Positions 25,506-34,191 of a DNA stretch of 64,000 nt are shown here, piece after piece. The position numbers were made by a program, and so were the translations under genes. Origin of the DNA: an uncultured Anaerovibrio sp. (GTDB taxonomy: Bacteria; Bacillota; Negativicutes; Selenomonadales; Selenomonadaceae); the NCBI GenBank assembly GCA_902786545.1, contig CADACU010000006.1, positions 1-64,000 on the forward strand. The letters are read 5' to 3'. Within the stretch, counting starts at the first letter, position 1; each line of letters begins with the position of its first letter. A model generated the notes under the pieces. It was not told the DNA's origin, did not search any database, and worked only from the letters and a program-made list of their open reading frames with translations.

Positions 25506-26279
25506 TCAGAAAAAATTAACCTCGGCAATACAGGTATCAGTATATTTGTTGCCATAGTATACATTCGTAACAATGAGCTTTATATTGCTTACCTCCATTG
25601 GTTTGCTGAAGTTTACGGACTGCATGCCCATGTTATCGTTAAGATGGACATTTTCGATGCTTCCATCAGAACCATGAAGCTGAATTTCCGATGGACGGGC
25701 ATTTTTATAGAATAGATCGGTGCTTTTTTGGTGTCCGGTCCAAATTTGCATGCCAGATACCTTTTTGGTTCCATTAAAATTGTAAATAAGGTAAGAGCCC
25801 AGACCTACATTGTTTGGCACACTCTCGGACCAGCAGGTGGATGTGTTGCCATCTATTGTCAGGCTGCCTGAATGTACATAACCGTTTTCGTTGTCCTCAG
25901 ATGAGGCCGTTACCGACGAAATATCACTCATGGCAATTGGTGTTATAGCGGTGGTTGCTGTACTGCTTCCCACGGTCTGGGTTGGGGATGAACCAGCAGG
26001 AGCAGCTGCTTTTTGGCCAGAATCGAAGTTGTAGAAGAAATAGAAAATAATGCCTGCTACTACTATTACCAGGCCGATAATAACAGCAATCAGTATGGCG
26101 TTATTGTTGCCGGATGACGCCTGAGGGGCGTATTGTGGCTGCGGGTAGGGTGGCTTTGCCAAAGGGGGAGACTGCAGAGGCTGATTTGGCATAGCCGCCA
26201 TCTGAGGTCGTGGCTTACCACATTTTCCGCAAAATCTTCCCGAGTTTTCGTGTCCACAGGAACAAATCCAATTATTCAT
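25506..26279 (-). CDS. Zinc-ribbon membrane protein with a discoidin/NADase-type glycan-binding domain
   Basis: A 257-aa protein in three parts. An N-terminal zinc ribbon uses C6, C8, C17 and C20. A proline-rich linker is followed by one membrane segment (about 61-83). The C-terminal domain (about 118-257, with DGNTSTCWSES, GSYLIYNFNG, VSGMQIWTGH and RPSEIQLHGSDG) resembles the NADase-type or F5/8 type C (discoidin-like) glycan-binding fold. The predicted topology is ribbon in the cytoplasm and binding domain outside. GGAGGGAT on the - strand precedes the ATG. It is first in an operon with the YkuD protein, suggesting a cell-wall role. Function is inferred from domains only. Confidence 0.72.
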   Translation of the reverse strand: MNNWICSCGHENSGRFCGKCGKPRPQMAAMPNQPLQSPPLAKPPYPQPQYAPQASSGNNNAILIAVIIGLVIVVAGIIFYFFYNFDSGQKAAAPAGSSPTQTVGSSTATTAITPIAMSDISSVTASSEDNENGYVHSGSLTIDGNTSTCWSESVPNNVGLGSYLIYNFNGTKKVSGMQIWTGHQKSTDLFYKNARPSEIQLHGSDGSIENVHLNDNMGMQSVNFSKPMEVSNIKLIVTNVYYGNKYTDTCIAEVNFF

Positions 26280-26378
26280 AATATAATCCCTCCAGTAACA
26301 GGAATATAGTTTTCAGCAAGGCTAAGTTTATCACATAGAACGGCACTATGCAATGAATTCACCTTTGGGAGATAATAT

Positions 26379-26407
26379 TTGCTTTTTTTGACTTTTTGAT
26401 GTATTAT
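26379..26407 (+). promoter_or_regulatory. Candidate sigma-A promoter of htpG
   Basis: TTGCTT (26379-26384), 17-bp spacer, TATTAT (26402-26407). The expected start point is about 26414, just before the CIRCE operator. Confidence 0.6.
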
Positions 26408-26419
26408 ATCAATTGTGAG

Positions 26420-26446
26420 TTAGCACTCATATGATGCGAGTGCTAA
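26420..26446. promoter_or_regulatory. CIRCE operator (HrcA binding site)
   Basis: A perfect consensus match: TTAGCACTC, nine-base spacer, GAGTGCTAA. CIRCE is bound by the heat-shock repressor HrcA. Its place at the start of the htpG transcript indicates HrcA control of htpG. Confidence 0.97.
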
Positions 26447-26486
26447 AAATTATGAATAATTATATTTACATAAAGGAGTCTTAAAA

Positions 26487-28439
26487 ATGGCCAAAGAAAC
26501 CCATGAATTTCAAGCCGAAACGAAACAGCTGCTGAATTTGATGATTCACAGCATTTATACCAATAAGGAAATTTTCCTGCGGGAATTGATTTCCAACGCC
26601 TCTGACGCGATTGATAAGCTACATTTTGCCTCCTTGACTGATAAAAGTATTCTGGAGGGCAATGAGGATTACGAAATTTTCCTGGTTCCGGACAAGGACA
26701 GCCATACCCTGACCATTTCTGATAATGGTATTGGTATGAACAAGGAAGACATTGTGGAAAATTTGGGTACCATTGCCAAATCCGGTACCAAGGCCTTCCT
26801 GGAGCAGCTCAAGAAGGAAAAGGAAGAAAATTCTGAGCTTAGTGACAATCTTATTGGTCAGTTTGGTGTAGGTTTTTATTCTGCTTTTATGGTGGCTGAA
26901 AAGGTTACTGTTGTGAGCCGCAAGGCCGGCGAAAAGGCCGCTTTCCGGTGGGAGTCCGCCGGTGATGGGTCCTATACGCTGGAGGAATGTGATAAGGAAT
27001 CACGGGGTACGACCATAACCATTACCCTGGGCAAGGAGTTCTACGGTGACAAGGCTGAGGATAATTTCACTGAAAACTGGACTATCCAGAGCTTGGTAAA
27101 GAAGTACTCTGATTATGTTCGTTACCCAATCAAGATGAATTTTGAGGTGGAGGAGACTCCGCGGGACGAGGAAGGCAAGGTTATTGAAGGGGCAGAAACC
27201 ATCAAGAAGACTGAACTTCGCACCTTGAATTCCATGAAACCGCTTTGGACCAAGAATAAGTCAGAAATAACCAAGGAGGAATACAGTAAGTTCCTGAAGG
27301 CGCAGTTCCACGAGTGGGAGGAGCCAATGGAGGTGTTCCACAATAAGGCCGAAGGAACTGTAGAGTACACTTCTCTGCTGTACATTCCGGCCAAGGCACC
27401 ATTTAACCTTTATCATACGGATTATGAACCGGGTATTCAGCTGTATTCCCGTCATGTGTTCATCATGGACAAATGCAAGGATTTGTTGCCGGATTATTTG
27501 GGCTTTGTCAAGGGCTTGGTGGATTCTCCGGATTTGTCCCTGAATATTTCCCGTGAGCTGTTGCAGCAGAGCCGTGAGCTGAAGACCATCGGCAAGAACA
27601 TGGAGAAGACTATCCTGAAGTCCTTGGAGAAAAAGCTTAGCAAGGATAGAGAGGGGTATGAAAAGTTCTGGGCTGAGTTCGGTAAGTCCTTGAAAATCGG
27701 TATTTATAACAGCATGTTCACCGGCAATGATATTATCAACAAGCTGAAGGAGCTGTTGCTTTTCGTATCCTCCAAGGAGGGCAAGAATGTTTCTCTGAAG
27801 GAATATGTGGAGCGTATGCCGGAGAGCCAGAAGAAGATTTACTATGCTACCGGTACTGACCAGGCTACCATTGAGAAGCTGCCACAGATGGAGCTTTTGA
27901 AGGAAAAGGGCATTGAGGTGCTTTATCTCCTTGATCCAGTGGACGAATTTGCCATCGAGGCTATCCGCACTTATGCGGACAAGGAATTCCAGTCCATCAG
28001 CCGGGGGGACCTGGATTTGGATGATGCGGAGTCCCAGGAGGTCAAGAAGGAGACCGAGGAGCTGGCCAAGACCAATGATGATCTCATCAAGGACATCAAG
28101 GAGGCTTTGGCTGACAAGGTGGCTGAGGTTAAGATTTCGGCCCGCTTAAAGTCCAGTGCTGTATGTCTGGTGGCAGATGCCCAGGGACCGTCCCTGTCCA
28201 TGGAGCATACCTTTGCGGCTATGGACAATCCAATGTTTAAGGCAAAACGGATTTTGGAAATAAATCCTCATCATGCCCTCTTTACCCGTTTGCAGAGTCT
28301 CCACTCGGCCGGCAAGGATAGCCAGGACTTTAAGGATTATTGCGATCTGTTGTATACCCAGGCTTTGATTATTGAAGGCATTATGCCGGAAAACCCGGTG
28401 GATTTTGCCAACAAGATTGCTGAGCTTATGGCGAAATAA
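26487..28439 (+). CDS. htpG: Chaperone HtpG (Hsp90 family)
   Basis: A 650-aa cytoplasmic Hsp90-type ATPase chaperone. The GHKL ATP-binding motifs are visible in order: ELISNASDAIDKL, DNGIGM, then IGQFGVGFYSAF. The middle domain contains the family block FVKGLVDSPDLSLNISREL (in short form here), and the C-terminal dimerisation domain is complete. The Shine-Dalgarno AAAGGAG is at 26473-26479. A perfect CIRCE element lies 41 bp upstream, so the gene is probably heat-induced through HrcA. In B. subtilis htpG is not in the HrcA regulon, so this is a different regulatory wiring. Confidence 0.97.
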   Translation: MAKETHEFQAETKQLLNLMIHSIYTNKEIFLRELISNASDAIDKLHFASLTDKSILEGNEDYEIFLVPDKDSHTLTISDNGIGMNKEDIVENLGTIAKSGTKAFLEQLKKEKEENSELSDNLIGQFGVGFYSAFMVAEKVTVVSRKAGEKAAFRWESAGDGSYTLEECDKESRGTTITITLGKEFYGDKAEDNFTENWTIQSLVKKYSDYVRYPIKMNFEVEETPRDEEGKVIEGAETIKKTELRTLNSMKPLWTKNKSEITKEEYSKFLKAQFHEWEEPMEVFHNKAEGTVEYTSLLYIPAKAPFNLYHTDYEPGIQLYSRHVFIMDKCKDLLPDYLGFVKGLVDSPDLSLNISRELLQQSRELKTIGKNMEKTILKSLEKKLSKDREGYEKFWAEFGKSLKIGIYNSMFTGNDIINKLKELLLFVSSKEGKNVSLKEYVERMPESQKKIYYATGTDQATIEKLPQMELLKEKGIEVLYLLDPVDEFAIEAIRTYADKEFQSISRGDLDLDDAESQEVKKETEELAKTNDDLIKDIKEALADKVAEVKISARLKSSAVCLVADAQGPSLSMEHTFAAMDNPMFKAKRILEINPHHALFTRLQSLHSAGKDSQDFKDYCDLLYTQALIIEGIMPENPVDFANKIAELMAK

Positions 28440-28527
28440 TCAGCGGGTTATTGTCGCTGATACCATGGGAACGAGGCGGTTTATCTGCTGAAAGCAAGCA
28501 GATATGGACAAAATTATTAAAAAGATG

Positions 28528-28556
28528 TTGACAAGAAACATTTAATAGTTTATTAT
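28528..28556 (+). promoter_or_regulatory. Strong sigma-A promoter of tRNA-Pro
   Basis: TTGACA (28528-28533), 17-bp spacer, TATTAT (28551-28556). The start point would be about 28563, 24 bases before the mature tRNA end. Upstream, a short U-less hairpin follows htpG at 28440-28460. Confidence 0.8.
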
Positions 28557-28586
28557 ATTCAATGTTGACGCGCTAAGCGGCGACAG

Positions 28587-28663
28587 CGGGGCATGGCTCA
28601 GTTTGGTAGAGCACCTGGCTTGGGACCAGGGGGTCGCAGGTTCGAATCCTGCTGCTCCGACCA
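28587..28663 (+). tRNA. tRNA-Pro (anticodon TGG)
   Basis: A complete cloverleaf can be drawn by hand. Acceptor CGGGGCA (28587-28593) pairs with TGCTCCG (28653-28659), including one G-U. The D stem is GCTC/GAGC and the anticodon stem CCTGG/CCAGG with loop CTTGGGA (anticodon TGG, 28621-28623). The T stem is GCAGG/CCTGC with loop TTCGAAT. The discriminator A and an encoded CCA follow. Confidence 0.97.
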
Positions 28664-28675
28664 TTTGATTTTTGA

Positions 28676-28705
28676 GGCTGGATTTTTATCCAGCCTTTTT
28701 TGTTT
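28676..28705 (+). terminator. Intrinsic terminator after tRNA-Pro
   Basis: A 7-bp stem GGCTGGA (28676-28682) / TCCAGCC (28689-28695) followed by TTTTTTGTTT. Confidence 0.88.
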
Positions 28706-28836
28706 CTTTGTAAAGTGTAAAGATAGATATCTTTGGCTGCTCTTATTAGGAATATACAATAATAATATTGTTCTTTGGCAGGGTTCGTGATAAGATATAT
28801 TGGCTATACTGAAATTATTATTTGGAGGGTAAGACC

Positions 28837-29946
28837 TTGTTTGTAAATAAAAAGCTCAGAAAGATAGATGTGGTGCTGATTGCTGCTGTGGCGGCCATAA
28901 TTATTATGAGCCTGATTACTATCAGCAGTGCTACCCATGTAAATACTCCATCGGATGACCGGTACTGGTTTTTGCAGCGTCAGGGAATTTTTACCCTGAT
29001 AAATATAGGAATTATTGTGTTTTTTATGAACTTTGATTATAAAATGCTGCAGGCCTACGGCAAAAAAATATATATTTTCAATCTTATTATGCTGCTGGCG
29101 GTTATGTTTGTGGGGCAGTCAGCGTTGGGAGCCCAGCGATGGATCCAGTTGGGACCAATCTCTATTCAGCCATCGGAATTTTCCAAGATTATGATGATAA
29201 TCTGCATGGCATCGTTTTTTCAGGATAAAATCGGCAAGCTGAATACTTTATCGGATCTGTTGCCCTTGCTGGGGTATGTGGGAGTTCCGTTTTTGTTAGT
29301 ACTAAAGCAGCCTGATTTAGGTACTTCGCTGGTATTTATGGCTATTTTCATTGGGATGATTTTTGCCTGCGGGGTAAATTTAAAGCTGTTGTTTGGCATG
29401 TTTGCCGCTGCATTGGCCTGTGCACCGCTGCTTTGGATGTTTGTGCTGAAAGAATACCAAAAAATGCGAATCATGGTTTTTGTGGATCCAAATGTGGACC
29501 CGTTGGGGTCGGGCTATCATATAATTCAGTCCAAGATAGCCATTGGTTCCGGGATGATTTTTGGCAAGGGCCTGTTTGGTGGGACTCAGAGTCAGCTGAA
29601 CTTTTTGCCGGAAAACCATACTGACTTCATTTTCGCTGTGGTGGGGGAGGAACTGGGCTTTATTGGCACTACCTTCCTGCTGCTGATGTATTTGGTGTTG
29701 CTGTGGCGGGGAATTAAAATTGCCCAGATGGCCCAGGACAGCTTTGGTATGCTGCTGGGAGTGGGGATTACTTCCATGCTGGTGTTCCATGTACTGGTAA
29801 ATGTAGGGATGACCGCCGGGATTATGCCGGTAACCGGTATTCCGCTGCCGTTTATGAGCTATGGGGTCAGTGCGTTGACTACCAATATGCTGGCGGTGGC
29901 CATACTGCTGAATATTTATTTACGAAACCAAAAACTCCAATTCTAA
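28837..29946 (+). CDS. rodA: SEDS peptidoglycan glycosyltransferase RodA
   Basis: A 369-aa polytopic membrane protein of the SEDS family, which polymerises lipid II. About ten hydrophobic segments are present. The conserved blocks GAQRWIQLGPISIQPSEFSKI, KQPDLGTSLV and FLPENHTDFIFAVVGEELG (quoted in part) favour RodA (wall elongation) over FtsW. GGAGGG at 28824-28829 places the start at TTG 28837, not the TTG at 28822 that overlaps it. It stands alone after tRNA-Pro. As ftsW is missing from the cell-wall cluster, this is the only SEDS gene in the window. The RodA/FtsW decision is by motif feel, not alignment. Confidence 0.85.
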   Translation: MFVNKKLRKIDVVLIAAVAAIIIMSLITISSATHVNTPSDDRYWFLQRQGIFTLINIGIIVFFMNFDYKMLQAYGKKIYIFNLIMLLAVMFVGQSALGAQRWIQLGPISIQPSEFSKIMMIICMASFFQDKIGKLNTLSDLLPLLGYVGVPFLLVLKQPDLGTSLVFMAIFIGMIFACGVNLKLLFGMFAAALACAPLLWMFVLKEYQKMRIMVFVDPNVDPLGSGYHIIQSKIAIGSGMIFGKGLFGGTQSQLNFLPENHTDFIFAVVGEELGFIGTTFLLLMYLVLLWRGIKIAQMAQDSFGMLLGVGITSMLVFHVLVNVGMTAGIMPVTGIPLPFMSYGVSALTTNMLAVAILLNIYLRNQKLQF

Positions 29947-29976
29947 GGTTTCCATAGTTATAGAGGAGCTTGAGCA

Positions 29977-31839
29977 ATGATAAAATTAGAACCTGAGATT
30001 TTGCAGGCGGTGGAAAAACCAGCCCGTTATACAGGTTATGAGCTGAATGCTGTCCATAAGGACTGGGATGGGGTGGAATGTCACTTTGCCCTGTCACTGG
30101 CTGATGTTTATGAGGTTGGCATGTCCAACCTGGGACTTAAAATACTATATGAGGTACTGAACAACCGGGAGGATACGGTCTGTGAGCGGGTCTATGCTCC
30201 TTGGACTGATATGGAGACGATAATGCGGGATAGGAATATCCCGCTGTTTTCGCTGGAAAGCTTTACGGAAATCAATAAATTTGATTTTCTGGGCTTTTCC
30301 CTGCAATATGAGATGATTTACTCCAATGTGTTGAATATGCTGGATTTGGCCGGAATACCAATCTGGACCCGGGACCGGCAGGAGTCAGACCCGTTTGTTG
30401 TGGGGGGCGGCCCTACGGTGTTTAATACCGAGCCAATCAGTGACTTTTTTGATTTCTTTATCCTGGGTGAAGGTGAAGAACTGATCGTTGAGGTGGTGGA
30501 TACCTTCGTGAAATGGAAGGCGAATGGCCGCATCGGCGGACGCAAGGGATTTTTAAAGGAAGTTGCGAAATTGGAAGGTATATATGTACCTTCCTTTTAT
30601 AAAGTTAACTACAATGACCAAGGGCGTTTTCTATCCATAGAACCTGTGGAGGCAGAAGCCAAACCGAAGATTTTCAAGCGGGTCATTAAGGATATGGATA
30701 AGGTGCATTTTGTGGAAAAGCCGGTGATGCCGTATATCGGTATTGTCCATGACCGCATTATGTTGGAGTTGTTCCGGGGCTGCACCCGGGGATGCCGGTT
30801 TTGTCAGGCAGGGACCTCCTATCGGCCGGTGCGGGAGCGTAGTCGGGCGTATTTGCGTCAGCTGGCCCGTAAGCTGGTGGACTCCACCGGTTATAATGAA
30901 ATGTCATTGACCTCGCTCAGTTCGGCGGATTATTCCTGTCTGGGGGAAATGGTGGACGATTTGTTTGCGGATTTTGAAGGGGAAAAGGTCAGCTTTTCGT
31001 TGCCTTCTTTGCGAATTGACAGTTTTTCCATTGACTTGGCCCATAAAATGCAGCAGGTGAGGAAGAGCGGCCTCACCTTTGCACCGGAGGCCGGTACTCA
31101 ACGCTTGCGGGATGTGATAAATAAGGGCGTAACCGAAGAAAACCTGATGACAGCGGTGGAAGCGGCCTTCCGGCAGGGCTGGAAACAGGTGAAGCTTTAT
31201 TTTATGATGGGACTGCCTACGGAAACCGATGAGGATATTGTGGGGATTGCCCAGTTGGCGGAAAAGGTGGCCAGAAAATACAAGGAGGTTACCGGCAAGT
31301 GGGGTGTTACGGTTACTATAAGCGTTTCCTGTTTTGTTCCAAAGCCACACACTCCGTTTCAGTGGTTTGGTCAGTTGCCAAAGGATGAATTTGAACGCCG
31401 TCAGCGGCTGTTGAAGGATAGTATAAAGGAAAAGGCCGTGAAGTTCCATTATCACGATGCCCGGGTCAGTGTGCTGGAAGGCGCGATTTCCCGGGGCGAC
31501 CGTCGCATTAGTCAGGTGATTTATCAGGCTTGGCAGGATGGAGCGAAATTTGATGGCTGGACTGATTTGTTTAAAAATGAGGTTTGGCATGAAGCTTTCC
31601 GCAAATGTGGTATTGATTTACGGGAATACAATGAACGGACCAGAGATTTGGATGAGCCGTTGCCGTGGGAGCATACTACTCCTGGTGTTAGCCGGGAATT
31701 TTTGCGGCGGGAATACGACAAGGCCATGCGTGGTGAATTGACGGAGGATTGCCGTCGGGGAAAATGCTCGGCCTGTGGTGTTTGCCCATCGCTGGGCGCC
31801 AAGGTCGTGGACTATAAACGAAATGGGGGTGAGGGCTGA
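29977..31839 (+). CDS. TIGR03960-family B12-binding radical SAM protein
   Basis: A 620-aa protein with an N-terminal cobalamin-binding-like region (DVYEVGMSNLGLKILYEVLN and LGFSLQYEMIYSNVLNML, quoted in part), then a radical SAM core with CTRGCRFC giving C269, C273 and C276. A C-terminal cysteine patch GKCSACGVC follows near residue 600. This matches the TIGR03960 family, nearly always followed by a TIGR03936/DUF2344 gene and RNase G, as here. The substrate is not established; an RNA or ribosome modification is often suspected because of the neighbours. Its stop overlaps the next start by one base. Confidence 0.85.
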   Translation: MIKLEPEILQAVEKPARYTGYELNAVHKDWDGVECHFALSLADVYEVGMSNLGLKILYEVLNNREDTVCERVYAPWTDMETIMRDRNIPLFSLESFTEINKFDFLGFSLQYEMIYSNVLNMLDLAGIPIWTRDRQESDPFVVGGGPTVFNTEPISDFFDFFILGEGEELIVEVVDTFVKWKANGRIGGRKGFLKEVAKLEGIYVPSFYKVNYNDQGRFLSIEPVEAEAKPKIFKRVIKDMDKVHFVEKPVMPYIGIVHDRIMLELFRGCTRGCRFCQAGTSYRPVRERSRAYLRQLARKLVDSTGYNEMSLTSLSSADYSCLGEMVDDLFADFEGEKVSFSLPSLRIDSFSIDLAHKMQQVRKSGLTFAPEAGTQRLRDVINKGVTEENLMTAVEAAFRQGWKQVKLYFMMGLPTETDEDIVGIAQLAEKVARKYKEVTGKWGVTVTISVSCFVPKPHTPFQWFGQLPKDEFERRQRLLKDSIKEKAVKFHYHDARVSVLEGAISRGDRRISQVIYQAWQDGAKFDGWTDLFKNEVWHEAFRKCGIDLREYNERTRDLDEPLPWEHTTPGVSREFLRREYDKAMRGELTEDCRRGKCSACGVCPSLGAKVVDYKRNGGEG

Positions 31840-32543
31840 TGTATAAGTATCGGGCCCAGCTCACCAAGGGAGACGAGATACGATATATTTCCCATTTGGA
31901 TTACGCCGGGGTAATGGAGCGGGCTATTCGTCGCGCCAAGTTGCCGGCTGCCTATAGTGAAGGATTTAATCCCCATCTGAAAATGTCATTTGCTTCACCG
32001 TTGTCCCTGGGAGTGACCAGTGATGCCGAATATATGGACTTTGAACTGACCAGGCCGTTGTGTCAGCCAGAGGTGTTTGATAAATTAAGCAAGGCTTTGC
32101 CACCGGGGATCAAGCTGATGAAGCTAAAGCCTGTCAAGGAGCCAAAGGCGTGTCAGGGTAAGAAGCATAAGGCACTTATGGCTGAAGTGGAGCAGGGAAT
32201 ATACGAGATATTGGTCCCTTTGATGGGGGATTGGGATGCGGTTGTTAAGGCCGTAAAGAGCTTTAATGCTGTATCAGAGATAAACTATCATCGGGTTACC
32301 CCGAAAAAGACCAGGGATATTGAGGTAAAACAATATGTGCTGGAACCGGTGCAGGCCGGAATGGCCGGGGCATTGGTGAAGCTGTCCATGAATATTGCCA
32401 TTACCCAGTCCGGCAGCATCAAGCCGGTGGAAATTATGGAACTGATGGTGAAGGAATTTGGCCTGCCGGTGGATATGGGCAAGGCCATGATAAACCGCAG
32501 CCAGCTGTTGGGACAGGGTAAACCACTTATAGATCTGGTTTAG
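31839..32543 (+). CDS. TIGR03936/DUF2344 radical SAM-linked protein
   Basis: A 234-aa protein starting YKYRAQLTKGDEIRYISHLD, with EGFNPHLKMSFASPLSLGV, the hallmark of the DUF2344 family (formerly radical SAM-linked protein TIGR03936). It always accompanies the TIGR03960 radical SAM protein and is sometimes fused to it. It starts one base before that gene ends, so they are translationally coupled and probably act as a pair. No catalytic motif is recognised; it may present the substrate. RNase G follows after 36 bp. Confidence 0.85.
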   Translation: MYKYRAQLTKGDEIRYISHLDYAGVMERAIRRAKLPAAYSEGFNPHLKMSFASPLSLGVTSDAEYMDFELTRPLCQPEVFDKLSKALPPGIKLMKLKPVKEPKACQGKKHKALMAEVEQGIYEILVPLMGDWDAVVKAVKSFNAVSEINYHRVTPKKTRDIEVKQYVLEPVQAGMAGALVKLSMNIAITQSGSIKPVEIMELMVKEFGLPVDMGKAMINRSQLLGQGKPLIDLV

Positions 32544-32579
32544 AACTAAGCCTGTATTACTTGGAAAGGAGGATTTGCC

Positions 32580-34013
32580 GTGAAAAAGATATATGTAAAT
32601 GTTATGCCGGAGGAAACCAGAATGGCCATCACGGACGATGGACAGCTCATTGGTTTGGAGCTGGAGCGGGCCAACAGTGCTCATCTGGTAGGCAATATTT
32701 ACAAGGGGCAGGTCCAAAATGTTCTTAAGGGAATGCAGGCGGCTTTTGTGGATATTGGTCAGAGCAAAAATGCCTTTTTATATGTAGGTAACGGCAAGGT
32801 GGCCACCGAAATGCGGTCAGATGCCCCTCGGGAGAATATTACTCTGGGGCAGGATGTGATTGTGCAGATTACCAAGGATGAAGTGGGCAGCAAGGGGCCA
32901 CGGGGGACGATGCACCTTACCATTCCGGGCCGGCATGTGGTACTGATGCCCAATTCGGCTTATATAGGGATTTCCCATCGTATTGATGATGTGGATGAAC
33001 GGCAAAGATTGCACGATATTGTGGCTGAGGTTTGCCCGGCGGGAATGGGTATCATCATCCGTACGGCGGCGGCAGGTCAGCCAGCGGAAAGTATAACCAG
33101 TGATATCCGTTATCTGGTGCGGGTGTGGGAGGAAATTATGGCCAAGTCCAAACGGGCCGGTCACAGTGCCTTGCTGTACCGGGATGCTGATTTGGTTATC
33201 CGCATTGTCCGGGATTATTTCACTGATGATGTGGATCGGATGATTATTGATGATGAAAAAACCTATAAAAGGGTTCGGGATCTGGTGAAAACGGTATCAC
33301 CCCAGGCGGAGGACCGGATTGAACACTATTCCGGTACCAATATTTTTAAGGATAATGGTCTGTCAGAGGCCATAAGCAATCTCAATAGCCGTATCGTGGA
33401 GCTGAAGTCCGGCGGTTTTTTGGTTATCGACAAAACCGAAGCGATGACAGTTATTGATGTTAATACAGGCAGCTTTGTGGGCGACTTCAATTTGGCGGAT
33501 ACGGTATATAAGCTGAATATTGAGGCGGCGGATGAAATTATGCGCCAGCTGCGGCTTCGGGATATTGGCGGTATGATTTTGGTGGATTTCATTGATATGG
33601 AACAGGAAGAACAAAATCAGGAGCTGTTGGAGCGACTGCGCCAATGTGCTGCTGCGGACCGGTCCAAAACCAATGTGGTGGATATTACGGCTCTGGGATT
33701 GGTAGAAATTACCCGACGCAAATCCAGAAAGAATCTGGACAGTCTGCTGTATTGTCAGTGCCCGGCCTGTCAGGGAGCTGGTGCTGTGATGTCACCGGAA
33801 AGCATTGCCATAAAGGTGTGCCGTGATATCAGGCGGGTGGAGGCCAATCATCATGCCCCGGAGGGGTATGTATTGCAGCTGCATACCCAGGCTGCCAATG
33901 AAATAAAGACAATGGATATATTCCAAAATTTGAAAAAGGAATTTGGTGTTGTGGTCGAGGTGAAATCGTCCCGGGAAATTATGCCGGGGTGTTACAATTT
34001 GACTCAAAAATAA
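32580..34013 (+). CDS. rng: Ribonuclease E/G family protein, RNase G type
   Basis: A 477-aa endoribonuclease of the RNase E/G family for RNA processing and decay. An S1-like domain starts near residue 35 (LVGNIYKGQVQNVLKGMQAA). The catalytic DNase-I-like core contains DVNTGSFVGD and GGMILVDFIDM, the expected acidic metal sites. The zinc-link CQCPACQG is near residue 395. It lacks the long disordered tail of RNase E. AAGGAGG precedes the GTG/ATG start region, with GTG at 32580. In many Firmicutes the next genes are rplU and rpmA; here rpsB follows instead. Confidence 0.93.
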   Translation: MKKIYVNVMPEETRMAITDDGQLIGLELERANSAHLVGNIYKGQVQNVLKGMQAAFVDIGQSKNAFLYVGNGKVATEMRSDAPRENITLGQDVIVQITKDEVGSKGPRGTMHLTIPGRHVVLMPNSAYIGISHRIDDVDERQRLHDIVAEVCPAGMGIIIRTAAAGQPAESITSDIRYLVRVWEEIMAKSKRAGHSALLYRDADLVIRIVRDYFTDDVDRMIIDDEKTYKRVRDLVKTVSPQAEDRIEHYSGTNIFKDNGLSEAISNLNSRIVELKSGGFLVIDKTEAMTVIDVNTGSFVGDFNLADTVYKLNIEAADEIMRQLRLRDIGGMILVDFIDMEQEEQNQELLERLRQCAAADRSKTNVVDITALGLVEITRRKSRKNLDSLLYCQCPACQGAGAVMSPESIAIKVCRDIRRVEANHHAPEGYVLQLHTQAANEIKTMDIFQNLKKEFGVVVEVKSSREIMPGCYNLTQK

Positions 34014-34051
34014 GGTCATGTGATAACGCTGTAAAATAACTAAAAAACAGG

Positions 34052-34080
34052 TTGCATTATTATATGGCTTATGATAAACT
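34052..34080 (+). promoter_or_regulatory. Candidate promoter of rpsB
   Basis: TTGCAT (34052-34057), 17-bp spacer, TAAACT (34075-34080) with an upstream TGA giving an extended -10. The start would be about 34087, leaving a leader of about 105 bases before rpsB. Confidence 0.5.
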
Positions 34081-34106
34081 ATCACACGGTGTAATTAAAA
34101 AACGCA

Positions 34107-34162
34107 CGCCAGAGGACGGTTACCCTGTGCCCAAAGGGTGGTGTAATCGGATGAGGCTGGCG
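34107..34162 (+). promoter_or_regulatory. Structured 5' leader candidate upstream of rpsB
   Basis: An outer stem CGCCAG (34107-34112) pairs with CTGGCG (34157-34162). Inside, GGTTA pairs with TAATC, and ACCCT/AGGGT forms a further hairpin around GTGCCCAA. The fold sits between the promoter and the Shine-Dalgarno AGGAGGTG of rpsB. Ribosomal-protein leaders are often autoregulatory, so S2 binding is a natural guess; no known leader family is recognised. Confidence 0.45.
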
Positions 34163-34191
34163 GAGGAAAAGAAAACAGGAGGTGCACCATT

